A DNA stretch of 32,278 nt, taken from positions 1-32,278 of the forward strand of contig CANQMM010000013.1 in NCBI GenBank assembly GCA_947624955.1, in the 5' to 3' direction. A program made the translations under genes and the position numbers. Positions 14,460-23,399 of this stretch are shown here, piece after piece (position 1 is the first letter of the stretch; every line of letters begins with the position of its first letter). This DNA is from an uncultured Bacilli bacterium (GTDB lineage Bacteria; Bacillota_I; Bacilli_A; RF39; UBA660). The notes beneath the pieces are model-generated. The model saw nothing but the letters and a program-made list of their open reading frames with translations, ran no database searches and was not told where the DNA came from.

Positions 14460-14525
14460 TTTTTAGTTGCAAAAGTGACAAATTTGTTGTACTCTTTTAA
14501 GAGTGTTTGAAAAAGGGTGATTTGG

Positions 14526-16328
14526 ATGGAAAAGATTATCAACATAGCAGTTGTTGCCCATGTCGATGCGGGTAAGAGTACATTAGTTGATGCTTTATTA
14601 AATCAAAATGGGGTATTTAGAGCTAATGAAGAAGTAGTCGATTGTGTAATGGATAGTAATGATATCGAAAGAGAAAGAGGAATTACTATTTATTCAAAGA
14701 ACTGTGCTATTAGATATAAGGATTATAAAATTAATATAGTAGATACGCCAGGACATGCAGATTTTAGTAGTGAAGTAGAAAGAATTATTAAGACGGTTGA
14801 TACAGTTATTTTAATTGTCGATAGTGCAGAAGGGCCAATGCCACAGACAAGATTTGTTTTGAAAAAAGCACTTGAACAAAATCTAAGACCAATTTTATTT
14901 ATTAATAAGATAGATAAAAAGGATGCGAGAGTTAAAGAAGTTGTCGATATGACTTTCGATTTATTTATGGAGTTAAATGCTACCGATGAACAATTAGATT
15001 TTCCAATTGTCTATGGTATAGCTAGAGATGGTATTGCTAAACTTTCTTTAGATGAGGAAAGTGACTCGATTGCTCCTTTACTCGATGTCGTATTAAAACA
15101 AGTTAAACCTTATGAAGGTAATGAAAATGATAATTTACAATTACAGATTAGTTCCTTAGATTATGATGATTATATCGGTAGATTAGGTATCGGGAGAATT
15201 ACTAAAGGAAAGATTAAAGATGGTGAGACCGTCTCTTTAGTAAAGAATGACGGTAAGGTAGAATCATTTAGAGTATCTAAGTTATTCGTCAATGAAGGAA
15301 TTAAAAGAGTTAGTAAAGATGTAGCTTATTATGGAGATATGGTTATTATTGCCGGATGTAGTGATATATCGATAGGTGATACGATTTGTACGAAGGATGT
15401 CATCGATCCATTACCACCAATTGTTATTGAAAAACCAACATTATCAATGAACTTTTTAGTAAATAATTCTCCATTTGCCGGGAAGAGTGGAAAATACTTA
15501 ACTAATCGGCATATTAAAGAAAGACTTGATAAAGAATTAGAAACTAATGTCGGTTTAGTAGTCGAAGAATTACCAGGAGTCGATGGTTATAAAGTATCCG
15601 GAAGAGGCGAGTTACACTTATCAATATTACTAGAGAATATGCGCCGGGAAGGTTACGAACTTAGTGTATCAAAACCGGAGGTTTTATTTAAAGAAATCGA
15701 TGGTGTAAAATGTGAACCTTTCGAAAGAGTAATCGTTAATTGTCCAAGTGATTATTCCGGTACGGTAATCAATGATTTACAAGAAAGAAAAGCCGTCTTG
15801 GAGGTCGTATCCAATAACGCCGATAGTTATACGCATTTAGAGTTTTCTGCACCAACAAGAGGATTAATCGGTTATCGTAGTGCCTTTATTACGAATACTA
15901 AGGGCGAAGGTATTATGGTGAGAAGCTTTGAAGATTATAAACCTTATGTGGGACCAATTAGCGGCCGAAAAAATGGAGTTCTCGTTTCGATGGAAAACGG
16001 AAAAACTCTAGGTTTCTCTTTATTCAATTTACAAGAACGAGGAACACTCATTGTTGGACCAGCGGTCGATGTATATGTCGGAATGATTGTAGGGATTAAT
16101 AACCGGGATAATGATTTAAATGTCAATCCTTGTAAGAATAAACAATTAACTAACACACGAGCAGCGGGTAGTGATGAAGCCATTGCGCTTGTTAAACCGA
16201 AGACATTTAGTTTAGAAGAAGCGTTAGAGTTTATCGAAGATGATGAATATGTCGAGGTAACCCCAACGGATATTCGTTTAAGAAAGAAAATTCTCGATCC
16301 TAACGAAAGATTTAGAAATAATAGATAA
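14526..16328 (+). CDS. typA: Ribosome-associated translational GTPase TypA/BipA
   Basis: A 600-residue GTPase of the EF-G family that binds the ribosome and aids assembly and stress or cold adaptation. G1 AHVDAGKST (11-19), G2 RGITI (51-55), G3 DTPGH (73-77) and G4 NKID (127-130) are all intact. Domain order is complete: GTPase, the beta-barrel (about 197-290), the EF-G III-like domain with SGRGELHLSILLENMRREGYE, domain V with a PTRGLIGYRSAF block, and the TypA-specific C-terminal domain ending in TPTDIRLRKKILDPNERFR. Length is normal. ATG 14526 is used rather than the GTG at 14517, since AAAGGGTGA before it overlaps the GTG. A possible -35 TTGCAA lies upstream but the -10 is poor. Confidence 0.97.
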   Translation: MEKIINIAVVAHVDAGKSTLVDALLNQNGVFRANEEVVDCVMDSNDIERERGITIYSKNCAIRYKDYKINIVDTPGHADFSSEVERIIKTVDTVILIVDSAEGPMPQTRFVLKKALEQNLRPILFINKIDKKDARVKEVVDMTFDLFMELNATDEQLDFPIVYGIARDGIAKLSLDEESDSIAPLLDVVLKQVKPYEGNENDNLQLQISSLDYDDYIGRLGIGRITKGKIKDGETVSLVKNDGKVESFRVSKLFVNEGIKRVSKDVAYYGDMVIIAGCSDISIGDTICTKDVIDPLPPIVIEKPTLSMNFLVNNSPFAGKSGKYLTNRHIKERLDKELETNVGLVVEELPGVDGYKVSGRGELHLSILLENMRREGYELSVSKPEVLFKEIDGVKCEPFERVIVNCPSDYSGTVINDLQERKAVLEVVSNNADSYTHLEFSAPTRGLIGYRSAFITNTKGEGIMVRSFEDYKPYVGPISGRKNGVLVSMENGKTLGFSLFNLQERGTLIVGPAVDVYVGMIVGINNRDNDLNVNPCKNKQLTNTRAAGSDEAIALVKPKTFSLEEALEFIEDDEYVEVTPTDIRLRKKILDPNERFRNNR

Positions 16329-16347
16329 AACTGTTATTTCTTTTTTA

Positions 16348-16376
16348 TTGTCTTTTAGGAAGAAATTATTTATAAT
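16348..16376 (+). promoter_or_regulatory. Promoter of the paralogous pair
   Basis: TTGTCT (16348-16353), 17-bp spacer, TATAAT (16371-16376), 24 bases before the ATG at 16400. Confidence 0.65.
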
Positions 16377-16399
16377 AGGGAGAAAAAGTTGGTGAGTTT

Positions 16400-17353
16400 A
16401 TGATTACCGTTAAAGAGTTAAATAATGATGATATCAAGCATTATCACGAGGCATTTCAAACTTGTTATGATTTATTTCAAGATGTATCGGGGATTTTTTA
16501 TAAAGTAGAGATTGATGGCCAAGAAAAAATTTTATATCATTTTGAAAATAGTTTTACGCTATTAACTTTAGAAGGTGATGGGGTAGCTTATGAAGTGTTT
16601 AGCGTCGATGAGAATAATCAACTTAATGCTGCCGGCTTAGATGATTATGATCTGTATTGGGATAATGGTCATATGGTATTTAAAGATTTAAAAACAGGAA
16701 ACTTGGGATTTTTAGATTGTCAAAAGCGGCAGAATGGGGAAGACTTTGATGGTTATAATGGCATAATTAGTTATGTACAGTATAGTGCTAAGAGTAATTT
16801 ATGGTCTTGTATATTGTATCAAAAGAATGTTCAAGGAAAGGTAGAGAGAATCTATCCTTACCATATCGAAAGTCCTTTCTTGATAAGAATCGAAAAACCG
16901 GGTAAGAGGTGGTATCCGTTTAAAGCGAAGTCCTATATAAGAACAACTTTCGATTATCACGAAGCCCCTTTCCTATATAAAGTAGCGACGATGAAAGAGT
17001 ATGGAACAGGAGCGCTAGTAGGTCACGAAGCCCTTAGCTTACAGGGGAGTGCTAAAATAGCACGATTTTATTGGATTTTATTTTCTCTACCAAATTATCA
17101 AGCAATATCTTTATTCCCTTTGGGTATGCAGTACAAGTTAGAAGACTTACTAAAGCATTTAGAAGAGTTAGGATTTAATTCTCAAGTACCACAAGTACTA
17201 ATAGATTATCACAATGGCGATTTAGAAGATATCAAACGTTATCAAGCAATTGCTAATTATATACAAGTATTAGAAAATAGTGAAGAATTAAGTAATGGGG
17301 TAATATTAAAATATGTAGTGAAGGATGGTGGTAATGATGGCGAAAATAGTTAG
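16400..17353 (+). CDS. Hypothetical protein, first of a tandem paralogous pair
   Basis: A 317-residue soluble protein with many Tyr, Asp and Phe residues and a beta-rich look; no signal peptide, membrane helix or known motif. It resembles the next gene's product along most of its length: matching blocks are the SYVQYSAKSN / CYTQYNRQND segment, the RIYPYHIESP / PIYPMHIKQM segment, the TMKEYGTGALVGHEALSLQ / AIKDYGLIESKQAYALQ segment and a C-terminal GFNSQVPQVLIDYHNGD / GFNAEIPQKLLDFYNGH block. GGTGAG supports the ATG. It has its own promoter and overlaps the next gene by about 17 bases. No function can be assigned. Confidence 0.65.
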   Translation: MITVKELNNDDIKHYHEAFQTCYDLFQDVSGIFYKVEIDGQEKILYHFENSFTLLTLEGDGVAYEVFSVDENNQLNAAGLDDYDLYWDNGHMVFKDLKTGNLGFLDCQKRQNGEDFDGYNGIISYVQYSAKSNLWSCILYQKNVQGKVERIYPYHIESPFLIRIEKPGKRWYPFKAKSYIRTTFDYHEAPFLYKVATMKEYGTGALVGHEALSLQGSAKIARFYWILFSLPNYQAISLFPLGMQYKLEDLLKHLEELGFNSQVPQVLIDYHNGDLEDIKRYQAIANYIQVLENSEELSNGVILKYVVKDGGNDGENS

Positions 17354-18308
17354 TTGTACCGAAGACACTGTAAATGCTGTTCAAGATATTATCGGTTATG
17401 TTGAACAGATTTTTAAAGATAAGCCAGTAATTATCTACTCCGTAATGGATGATAAAGGATTAGGGTTTATTGTTCGCGATGGCGATAACTGTGTCTATTT
17501 AAAACGGGAGGCCGAGGGTTATGGTTTAGCTCCTTTTAGACTAAGAAAAGATGGCAGTTTAGATATGCTGCTTCTTGGCGAAGATAAATTATATTTTCCG
17601 GAAGAAGACAGGGATATAGAAAAGGGAAAAGCCCCATTTTATATTATGGTCGATAAAAATGGTGTCGAACATCTTCTAGGAATAAACAAATACAGGGGTT
17701 TAGATGATGATGGTTATGATGCGGCGGTGTGTTATACCCAATATAATCGTCAAAATGATGTCATCTGTGATATGCGCTTTCAACAAATGTATCGCATTGT
17801 AGATGGTAGAGTACCAATCTATCCGATGCATATCAAACAGATGGATGTCATAGCTATCGATGAACATTATAGTAAAAGAGGCAATGACCATATCGGATTT
17901 CTAGGGCCATCATCAAAGTATTTCAAAAGATATACTTTTGGGATGGATGAGTTGGGTTATCGCGTGCTAGCAATTAAAGATTATGGACTTATAGAGTCCA
18001 AGCAAGCTTATGCTTTACAAAGATATAATAAGGAAACTAGGTATGTTAAATCATTTTTTGTGCGTAAGGACCGGAGTTTTGTTGACTTATGGCCATTTGT
18101 GGGCCAAAGGACATCAGAGGAAATTAAGCATTTAATAACTAGTTACGGTTTCAATGCGGAAATACCGCAAAAACTTTTAGATTTTTACAATGGCCATATT
18201 GATATTTGTAATAGTATTGAAGATTTAGTTAAGCAAATGGCTGAGCTAGATAAAAGCAATGAACAAGATAAATGTATGATAATGGAATTAACATTTCACG
18301 AAGATTAA
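17337..18308 (+). CDS. Hypothetical protein, second of a tandem paralogous pair
   Basis: A 323-residue relative of the preceding protein, diverged but collinear in at least four blocks, so the pair arose by duplication. It is soluble and without recognised motifs. Several ATG codons follow each other (17325, 17334, 17337); I take 17337 because AGGATGGTGG then stands at a usable distance, but 17334 is equally possible. The end overlaps by four bases the stop of the convergent ABC transporter gene, with no terminator in between, so the two transcripts probably run into each other. Confidence 0.65.
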   Translation: MAKIVSCTEDTVNAVQDIIGYVEQIFKDKPVIIYSVMDDKGLGFIVRDGDNCVYLKREAEGYGLAPFRLRKDGSLDMLLLGEDKLYFPEEDRDIEKGKAPFYIMVDKNGVEHLLGINKYRGLDDDGYDAAVCYTQYNRQNDVICDMRFQQMYRIVDGRVPIYPMHIKQMDVIAIDEHYSKRGNDHIGFLGPSSKYFKRYTFGMDELGYRVLAIKDYGLIESKQAYALQRYNKETRYVKSFFVRKDRSFVDLWPFVGQRTSEEIKHLITSYGFNAEIPQKLLDFYNGHIDICNSIEDLVKQMAELDKSNEQDKCMIMELTFHED

Positions 18309-20041
18309 TAATAGAGATGATAAAAGGTCGAATGATTATTTATGAGTTCTTCAAATGAACCAACTTCAACGATGTGACCGTCTTTTAAAACAATAATGCG
18401 GTCACATTTTTTGATGGTTTCTAAACGGTGAGCAATAATGATCGAGGTTTTATGTTGCATCAGTTCATTAAGAGCATTCGTAACCACTTGCTCTGTATAA
18501 GAATCGAGGTGAGATGTGGCTTCATCTAAAATTAAGATAGAAGCATTTTTGATATATGCCCGAGCGATGGTGATCAATTGTTTTTCACCGGCCGACAACT
18601 GATTATTTTCGGAGTTATATTGAGTGGTATCAGCAACAGTAATTAATTTTAAAGCTTGCTCGTAAGTCCGGGAGTTAACTTTTTGATAAAAAGTAATATT
18701 ATCTTTGATGGATGAAGAAAGTAAGAAAAAGTCTTGAGGAATATAAGCAATTTTAGCTCGTAAGTTATGCGGGTTAATGTTAGTAAGTGGGATGTTATCC
18801 ACAAAGATTGTTCCGGCATTAGGTTCATAAAACTTGAGGAGGAGTTTCACGATAGTTGATTTTCCTGAACCGGTCGGACCAACAATCGCAATCTTCTCGC
18901 CTTTTTTAATGGTAAAATTAATACGTTCTAAGACGATTTGAGTCTCATAAGCAAAGGATAAGTCTTTAAAAGTAATATTTCCCGCTAATTGATAATCGGT
19001 ATTACTTATTAATTTTTCATCCGGTAAGTCGAGAAAAGTAATAATTCGCGAAGAAGCGGCATTGATGGTTTCTAGTGTTGAGGTTAAACTCGTGAGGTTT
19101 AGCAAAGGGTCATTGATATTTTTGGCATAAGTAATGAAAGCTTCTAAAGTACCGAGTGTAATTTTACTTTGGATTAAGTAGATAGAACCTAAAAGACAAG
19201 TGATAACAAAGGTCAAATTACTGATTAAATTAGTTAAAGGATACATTAAGGAAGAAATAAACTGACTCATAACGGAGGATTTTTTTAATTGATTATTAAT
19301 AGTTTGATGTTTAGTAAGAAAAGCATTGGTAGCATTATGATGGGTAATGATGTTATGACCGGTATATGACTCTTCGATAAAGTTATTATAAGCAGCTAGA
19401 TTTTCTTGATAAGATTTAAAATATTTTTCCCCTTTACTGAGAATAAGCGCTAAAAGGATAAAGCAAATTGGTAAAGTGATAATAATCGTTAGAGATAGTT
19501 TAATACTGATAGTTAACATCGTGATAAAGATACCAATAAATAGGATGATTGAAGAGATAGCTTCCGATAGGTCACTAGCTAGGGAGGTATTGATAGCTTC
19601 GATATCGTTATTTACAAGCGAAAGGATTTCCCCATTAGTCGATTGGTTGTAAGTAATCATTGGTAATTTAAATATTTTGGCATTAACTTTCCGCCGTAGA
19701 TTGTAAGTGATATTTGTCGATAAACGATACATAAAGAGATTTTGGTAATAATCGATAATGGAACTGATAAGATAGATAATTAAGGCGATGATTAAATAAA
19801 TACTAACCGGTTTATAATCGGGAACCCTAATGGGTTCTAACTCACATAATCCAATAGGTTCACAAAGGAACGAATAATCCTGATGTTCGTGGATATTACT
19901 AACAGCATTATCGATACTTTTAGCAATCAATAAAGGGGTAGCAATCGAAAGCAAGCTGTTGAAGATACAGAAAATAATCCCAAGAATTAAATATTTTTTA
20001 GCTTTTGGCGAAAGGGATAGAAGCCATTTAATCTTGCTCAT
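18305..20041 (-). CDS. ABC exporter half-transporter with consensus catalytic site (heterodimer partner 2)
   Basis: A 578-residue half-transporter: six-helix membrane domain (about 15-330) and C-terminal ATPase. Walker A GPTGSGKS (388-395), Walker B ending in D506-E507 with the catalytic glutamate, and H538 of the switch are intact, but the signature is LSAGE (482-486) instead of LSGGQ. The loop between helices 1 and 2 is longer than usual and carries C60 and C66, a possible disulfide outside the cell. The start at 20041 has GGAGGTGG just before it; a longer frame to 20068 is less likely. It overlaps the upstream partner gene by 14 bases. It pairs with that partner as in BmrCD, LmrCD or TM287/288; the cargo (drug, peptide or lipid) is unknown. 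Confidence 0.88.
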   Translation of the reverse strand: MSKIKWLLSLSPKAKKYLILGIIFCIFNSLLSIATPLLIAKSIDNAVSNIHEHQDYSFLCEPIGLCELEPIRVPDYKPVSIYLIIALIIYLISSIIDYYQNLFMYRLSTNITYNLRRKVNAKIFKLPMITYNQSTNGEILSLVNNDIEAINTSLASDLSEAISSIILFIGIFITMLTISIKLSLTIIITLPICFILLALILSKGEKYFKSYQENLAAYNNFIEESYTGHNIITHHNATNAFLTKHQTINNQLKKSSVMSQFISSLMYPLTNLISNLTFVITCLLGSIYLIQSKITLGTLEAFITYAKNINDPLLNLTSLTSTLETINAASSRIITFLDLPDEKLISNTDYQLAGNITFKDLSFAYETQIVLERINFTIKKGEKIAIVGPTGSGKSTIVKLLLKFYEPNAGTIFVDNIPLTNINPHNLRAKIAYIPQDFFLLSSSIKDNITFYQKVNSRTYEQALKLITVADTTQYNSENNQLSAGEKQLITIARAYIKNASILILDEATSHLDSYTEQVVTNALNELMQHKTSIIIAHRLETIKKCDRIIVLKDGHIVEVGSFEELINNHSTFYHLYY

Positions 20042-21695
20042 AAGCCACCTCCGTATAAAAAGCATCACTATTTAGTAATTCTTGATGGGTACCCATATGC
20101 GTGATCTTACCTTTATTTAAAATAATAATTTTATTAAATCCGGTTAAACCTTGGGGATTGGTCGTCGTCGCAATAATGGTTTTATCTTGGTAAGTAGTTA
20201 AAAGTTGTCTACTGATTCTGTTAATAGTTTCATTATCTAAATTAGCAAAGATATCATCGATAATAATAAAATCTTTATTAGCTATTAAGCCACTAGCAAT
20301 AGCCAGCCGTTGTTTTTGTCCGCCGGAAAGGTTAGTTGCGCCGGGAGTAATTTTGTGAGTTGGTTTTAGCTCGGTAAGTGTTACATTTTTTAAAACTTTT
20401 TTCAGCTGATAATTATTCGCTTGGGGATTAGCAATTTGTAAATTAGATACAAGCGTCCCACTAAAGATATAAGGCTTTTGCGGCGTATAACTATAAATAG
20501 TTGTTAAATCTTGGAAAGATAAATTTTGATAGGGCTTATCATCCAAATAAATCTCGCCTTGGGTGGGAATTAAAGATTTAGTTAAGAGTTTAAGGAGAGT
20601 CGATTTACCACTACCAATCGGACCGATAATGGCGATTTTATCACCGGTATTAATAGTAAAGTTGATATTACTTAGAGTCGGTTTAGAATTTTGGGGATAA
20701 GTATATGTGACATTTTGCCAAGTTATTTTGCAAGGTGGATCAATAGAATGCAATTCTAAAGAGGAAGAAACATTCAAGACTTCTTGAAGACGAAGATAAG
20801 ACACTTTAGCTTTGGGAATTAAAATAAAGAGGAGAGCTAAAGTTAGGAAGGAACTAATAATTTGAAGAGCATACTGCGAAAGAGAAAGCATTGTTGCAAC
20901 GCTTTCACGACTAGTTAAATTCTGTAAATAAGTAAAAGTTATCAGGATAATTATGGCGTTTAGGATAAATGTCGTAAACGGATTTAAGAGGTTCATAATT
21001 TTATTAATTTGATAATCAGTACGGCTAGAGGAATGATTAATTTGTTGATATTTATTTTTAATTACTTTTTCATTATTAAAAGATTTAATCGTCATTAAAC
21101 CATTGAGTTCTTCTCTTAGTTCCCGGTTAAGTTCATCAGTAGTATTCTGTAAGGTGATAAATTTCGGAGTAGTATAGATGATTAAGAACAGGATAAAAGT
21201 AATGATTAAAAAGATACTGAGACCGATAGTTAAAAGTAGAAAAGAATTAGTGATATGAGCAAGTTTAAAGATTCCGAGGAAGCTGATTAGTAAAGCGGAA
21301 ATTAAATTTTTAAAACCGATATTAAAAGTGTTTTGAATATTAGTAATATCATTGGTAGAACGGGTGATTAAACTAGAAATAGTAAAGTTATGCAGATGGG
21401 TTTCGGAAAAAGAAAGAATTTTATCATAGATGGATAATCTTAAAGAAGAAGCGATATTGGCACTGCATAGGGAAGAGATATAACTGATGATAATTGATAG
21501 CAAAGTGATACCGATAATCGTTATAAACATCAATAAACCGGCGTGGTAAGTACTTTTTAAATCTTTACTAATGCCATATACGAGGATTTGGTTCATCAGT
21601 TCGGGAAGATAAAGTAAAAGGAGAGAGTTAATGATGATAAAAATAATGATAAGAATGAGTAATAATTTATTTTCTTTAATTATTTTTTTTATCAT
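20028..21695 (-). CDS. ABC exporter half-transporter with degenerate catalytic site (heterodimer partner 1)
   Basis: A 555-residue half-transporter with a six-helix membrane domain (about 10-300) and an ATPase domain. Walker A GPIGSGKS (358-365) and signature LSGGQ (456-460) are canonical. The Walker B ends in D480-D481, so the catalytic glutamate is aspartate, and the switch histidine is replaced by T510. Its ATP site is thus expected to be weak, while its LSGGQ completes the strong site of the partner. This matches well-studied asymmetric exporters. GGGTGGGAG lies before the ATG and a promoter upstream (21719-21747). No regulator gene is adjacent, unlike many drug-induced pairs. Confidence 0.88.
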   Translation of the reverse strand: MIKKIIKENKLLLILIIIFIIINSLLLLYLPELMNQILVYGISKDLKSTYHAGLLMFITIIGITLLSIIISYISSLCSANIASSLRLSIYDKILSFSETHLHNFTISSLITRSTNDITNIQNTFNIGFKNLISALLISFLGIFKLAHITNSFLLLTIGLSIFLIITFILFLIIYTTPKFITLQNTTDELNRELREELNGLMTIKSFNNEKVIKNKYQQINHSSSRTDYQINKIMNLLNPFTTFILNAIIILITFTYLQNLTSRESVATMLSLSQYALQIISSFLTLALLFILIPKAKVSYLRLQEVLNVSSSLELHSIDPPCKITWQNVTYTYPQNSKPTLSNINFTINTGDKIAIIGPIGSGKSTLLKLLTKSLIPTQGEIYLDDKPYQNLSFQDLTTIYSYTPQKPYIFSGTLVSNLQIANPQANNYQLKKVLKNVTLTELKPTHKITPGATNLSGGQKQRLAIASGLIANKDFIIIDDIFANLDNETINRISRQLLTTYQDKTIIATTTNPQGLTGFNKIIILNKGKITHMGTHQELLNSDAFYTEVAYEQD

Positions 21696-21718
21696 ATGAC
21701 TCCCACCCTGTTAGATTA

Positions 21719-21747
21719 ATTATATTATTTATTGGGCTTAAAAGCAA
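21719..21747 (-). promoter_or_regulatory. Promoter of the ABC exporter genes
   Basis: Minus strand: TTGCTT (21747-21742), 17-bp spacer, TATAAT (21724-21719). Confidence 0.6.
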
Positions 21748-21785
21748 ATTTTATCTTTCTTTTTCCTTTAAAATGCGTTATTCTA

Positions 21786-21794
21786 TGATATAAT
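21786..21794 (+). promoter_or_regulatory. Extended -10 promoter of lysS
   Basis: TGATATAAT, 21 bases before the ATG at 21815; the -35 region (TTTAAA) is poor. Confidence 0.6.
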
Positions 21795-21814
21795 CTTTTT
21801 AGGAGTTGAGAAAT

Positions 21815-23314
21815 ATGCGTGAATTAAGCGAACAAGAATTAGTCAGAAGAGAAAAAGCTAATAAATTAAGAGAGTTAGGATTAGATCCTTTCGGACATAA
21901 ATTTGTTAGAACGGGGTATGCAGCGGAGTTAAAAAATAAATACGCAGATGTTACTCACGATGAATTAGAAAATTTGAATGATACTACAACCGTAGCAGGT
22001 AGAATTATGTTTATTAGAAAAATGGGAAAAGCTTCTTTCTTTAGTATTAAAGATAAGACCGGGTCAATCCAAATATATATTTCTATCAATGATATTGGGG
22101 AAGATGCTTACAACCTCTTTAAGAGTGCCGATATTGGCGATATCGTCGGGGTTTATGGAAAGATTATGAAAACCCAAACAGGTGAGCTAACAGTTAAGTG
22201 TTTGGAATATACCCATTTAGTTAAGGCCTTAAGACCACTACCGGAGAAATTCCACGGACTTACTGATATCGAAGAAAGATACAGAAGAAGATATGTCGAT
22301 TTAATTATCAATGATGAGTCGAAGAGAATTGCTTTTTTAAGACCAAAGATTATTAGATGTATTCAAAATTATATGGATAACCAAGGATTTACGGAAGTCG
22401 AAACACCGATCTTATCGACATTACTAACCGGTGCTAGTGCGAGACCTTTTATTACCCATCATAATACCCAAGATTTAGATATGTATCTAAGAATAGCTTT
22501 AGAGTTACCTTTAAAGAGATTGCTTGTCGGAGGAATGGAAGCCGTTTATGAAATAGGTAGAGTATTTAGAAATGAAGGAATGGATCCAAAACATAATCCG
22601 GAATTTACCTTGATGGAAGCTTACTTAGCTTATAGTGATTTAGAGGGTATGATGAACTTAACCGAGGAAATGTTCCAAACGATAGCACGAGATGTCTTTG
22701 GCAAGATGACTTATAACTTTGGGGGACACGAAATAAATCTTGAGGAGCCTTGGAAAAGAATTAGTATGGTTGAGGCGATAAAAGAAGCTACCGGCATCGA
22801 CTTTAAAAAAGAAATGAGTGTGGAAGAAGCTTTAGAGTTAGCCAAAGAACACGATATCGAGGTAGCCGAACACGAAAAAAGTGTGGGCCATATCATCAAT
22901 TTATTCTTTGAAAAGTATGTCGAAGAAACTTTAATTCAACCAACTTTCTTATATGGTCATCCAATTGAGATATCACCACTTACAAAGAAGAATCCGGAAG
23001 ATGGAAGATTTGTCGACCGTTTCGAATTATTCATCGCCGGTAAGGAATTTGCGAATGCTTATACCGAACTTAATGACCCAATCGACCAACTTGAGAGATT
23101 TGAAGATCAATTAAAAGAAAGAGATTTAGGTAATGAGGAAGCTAATGATATCGATATGGATTTCGTCGAAGCTTTAGAGTATGGAATGCCTCCAGCTGGC
23201 GGAATTGGTTACGGAATTGACCGCTTATGTATGTTATTCTTAGAACAAGAATCAATTAGAGATGTTTTATTATTCCCAACAATGAAACCGGTTAATAATT
23301 CTAAACAAGATTAA
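21815..23314 (+). CDS. lysS: Lysyl-tRNA synthetase, class II
   Basis: A 499-residue enzyme that charges tRNA-Lys with lysine. The N-terminal OB-fold anticodon-binding domain (about 55-140, with [17 protein letters not shown]) is followed by the class II catalytic core: [11 protein letters not shown] (154-164), motif 2 [15 protein letters not shown] (from 251) and motif 3 GIGYGIDRL (463-471). The length is typical of bacterial LysS. ATG 21815 is chosen over a TTG at 21806 because AGGAG (21801-21805) precedes it at nine bases. Monocistronic: its own promoter and a strong terminator enclose it. Confidence 0.98.
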   Translation: MRELSEQELVRREKANKLRELGLDPFGHKFVRTGYAAELKNKYADVTHDELENLNDTTTVAGRIMFIRKMGKASFFSIKDKTGSIQIYISINDIGEDAYNLFKSADIGDIVGVYGKIMKTQTGELTVKCLEYTHLVKALRPLPEKFHGLTDIEERYRRRYVDLIINDESKRIAFLRPKIIRCIQNYMDNQGFTEVETPILSTLLTGASARPFITHHNTQDLDMYLRIALELPLKRLLVGGMEAVYEIGRVFRNEGMDPKHNPEFTLMEAYLAYSDLEGMMNLTEEMFQTIARDVFGKMTYNFGGHEINLEEPWKRISMVEAIKEATGIDFKKEMSVEEALELAKEHDIEVAEHEKSVGHIINLFFEKYVEETLIQPTFLYGHPIEISPLTKKNPEDGRFVDRFELFIAGKEFANAYTELNDPIDQLERFEDQLKERDLGNEEANDIDMDFVEALEYGMPPAGGIGYGIDRLCMLFLEQESIRDVLLFPTMKPVNNSKQD

Positions 23315-23320
23315 TTAAAG

Positions 23321-23359
23321 AAGAAAATTTCGTGAAAGATGAGGAAATTTTCTTTTTTT
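23321..23359 (+). terminator. Terminator of lysS
   Basis: A perfect 11-bp stem (23321-23331 with 23344-23354) and a T-run to 23359. Confidence 0.9.
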
Positions 23360-23370
23360 AGAGAAAATTG

Positions 23371-23379
23371 TGTTATAAT
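23371..23379 (+). promoter_or_regulatory. Extended -10 promoter of the transporter gene
   Basis: TGTTATAAT (TG-N-TATAAT), 21 bases before the ATG at 23400, immediately after the lysS terminator. Confidence 0.6.
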
Positions 23380-23399
23380 TTTTTAGAGGAGGTAGAGTT

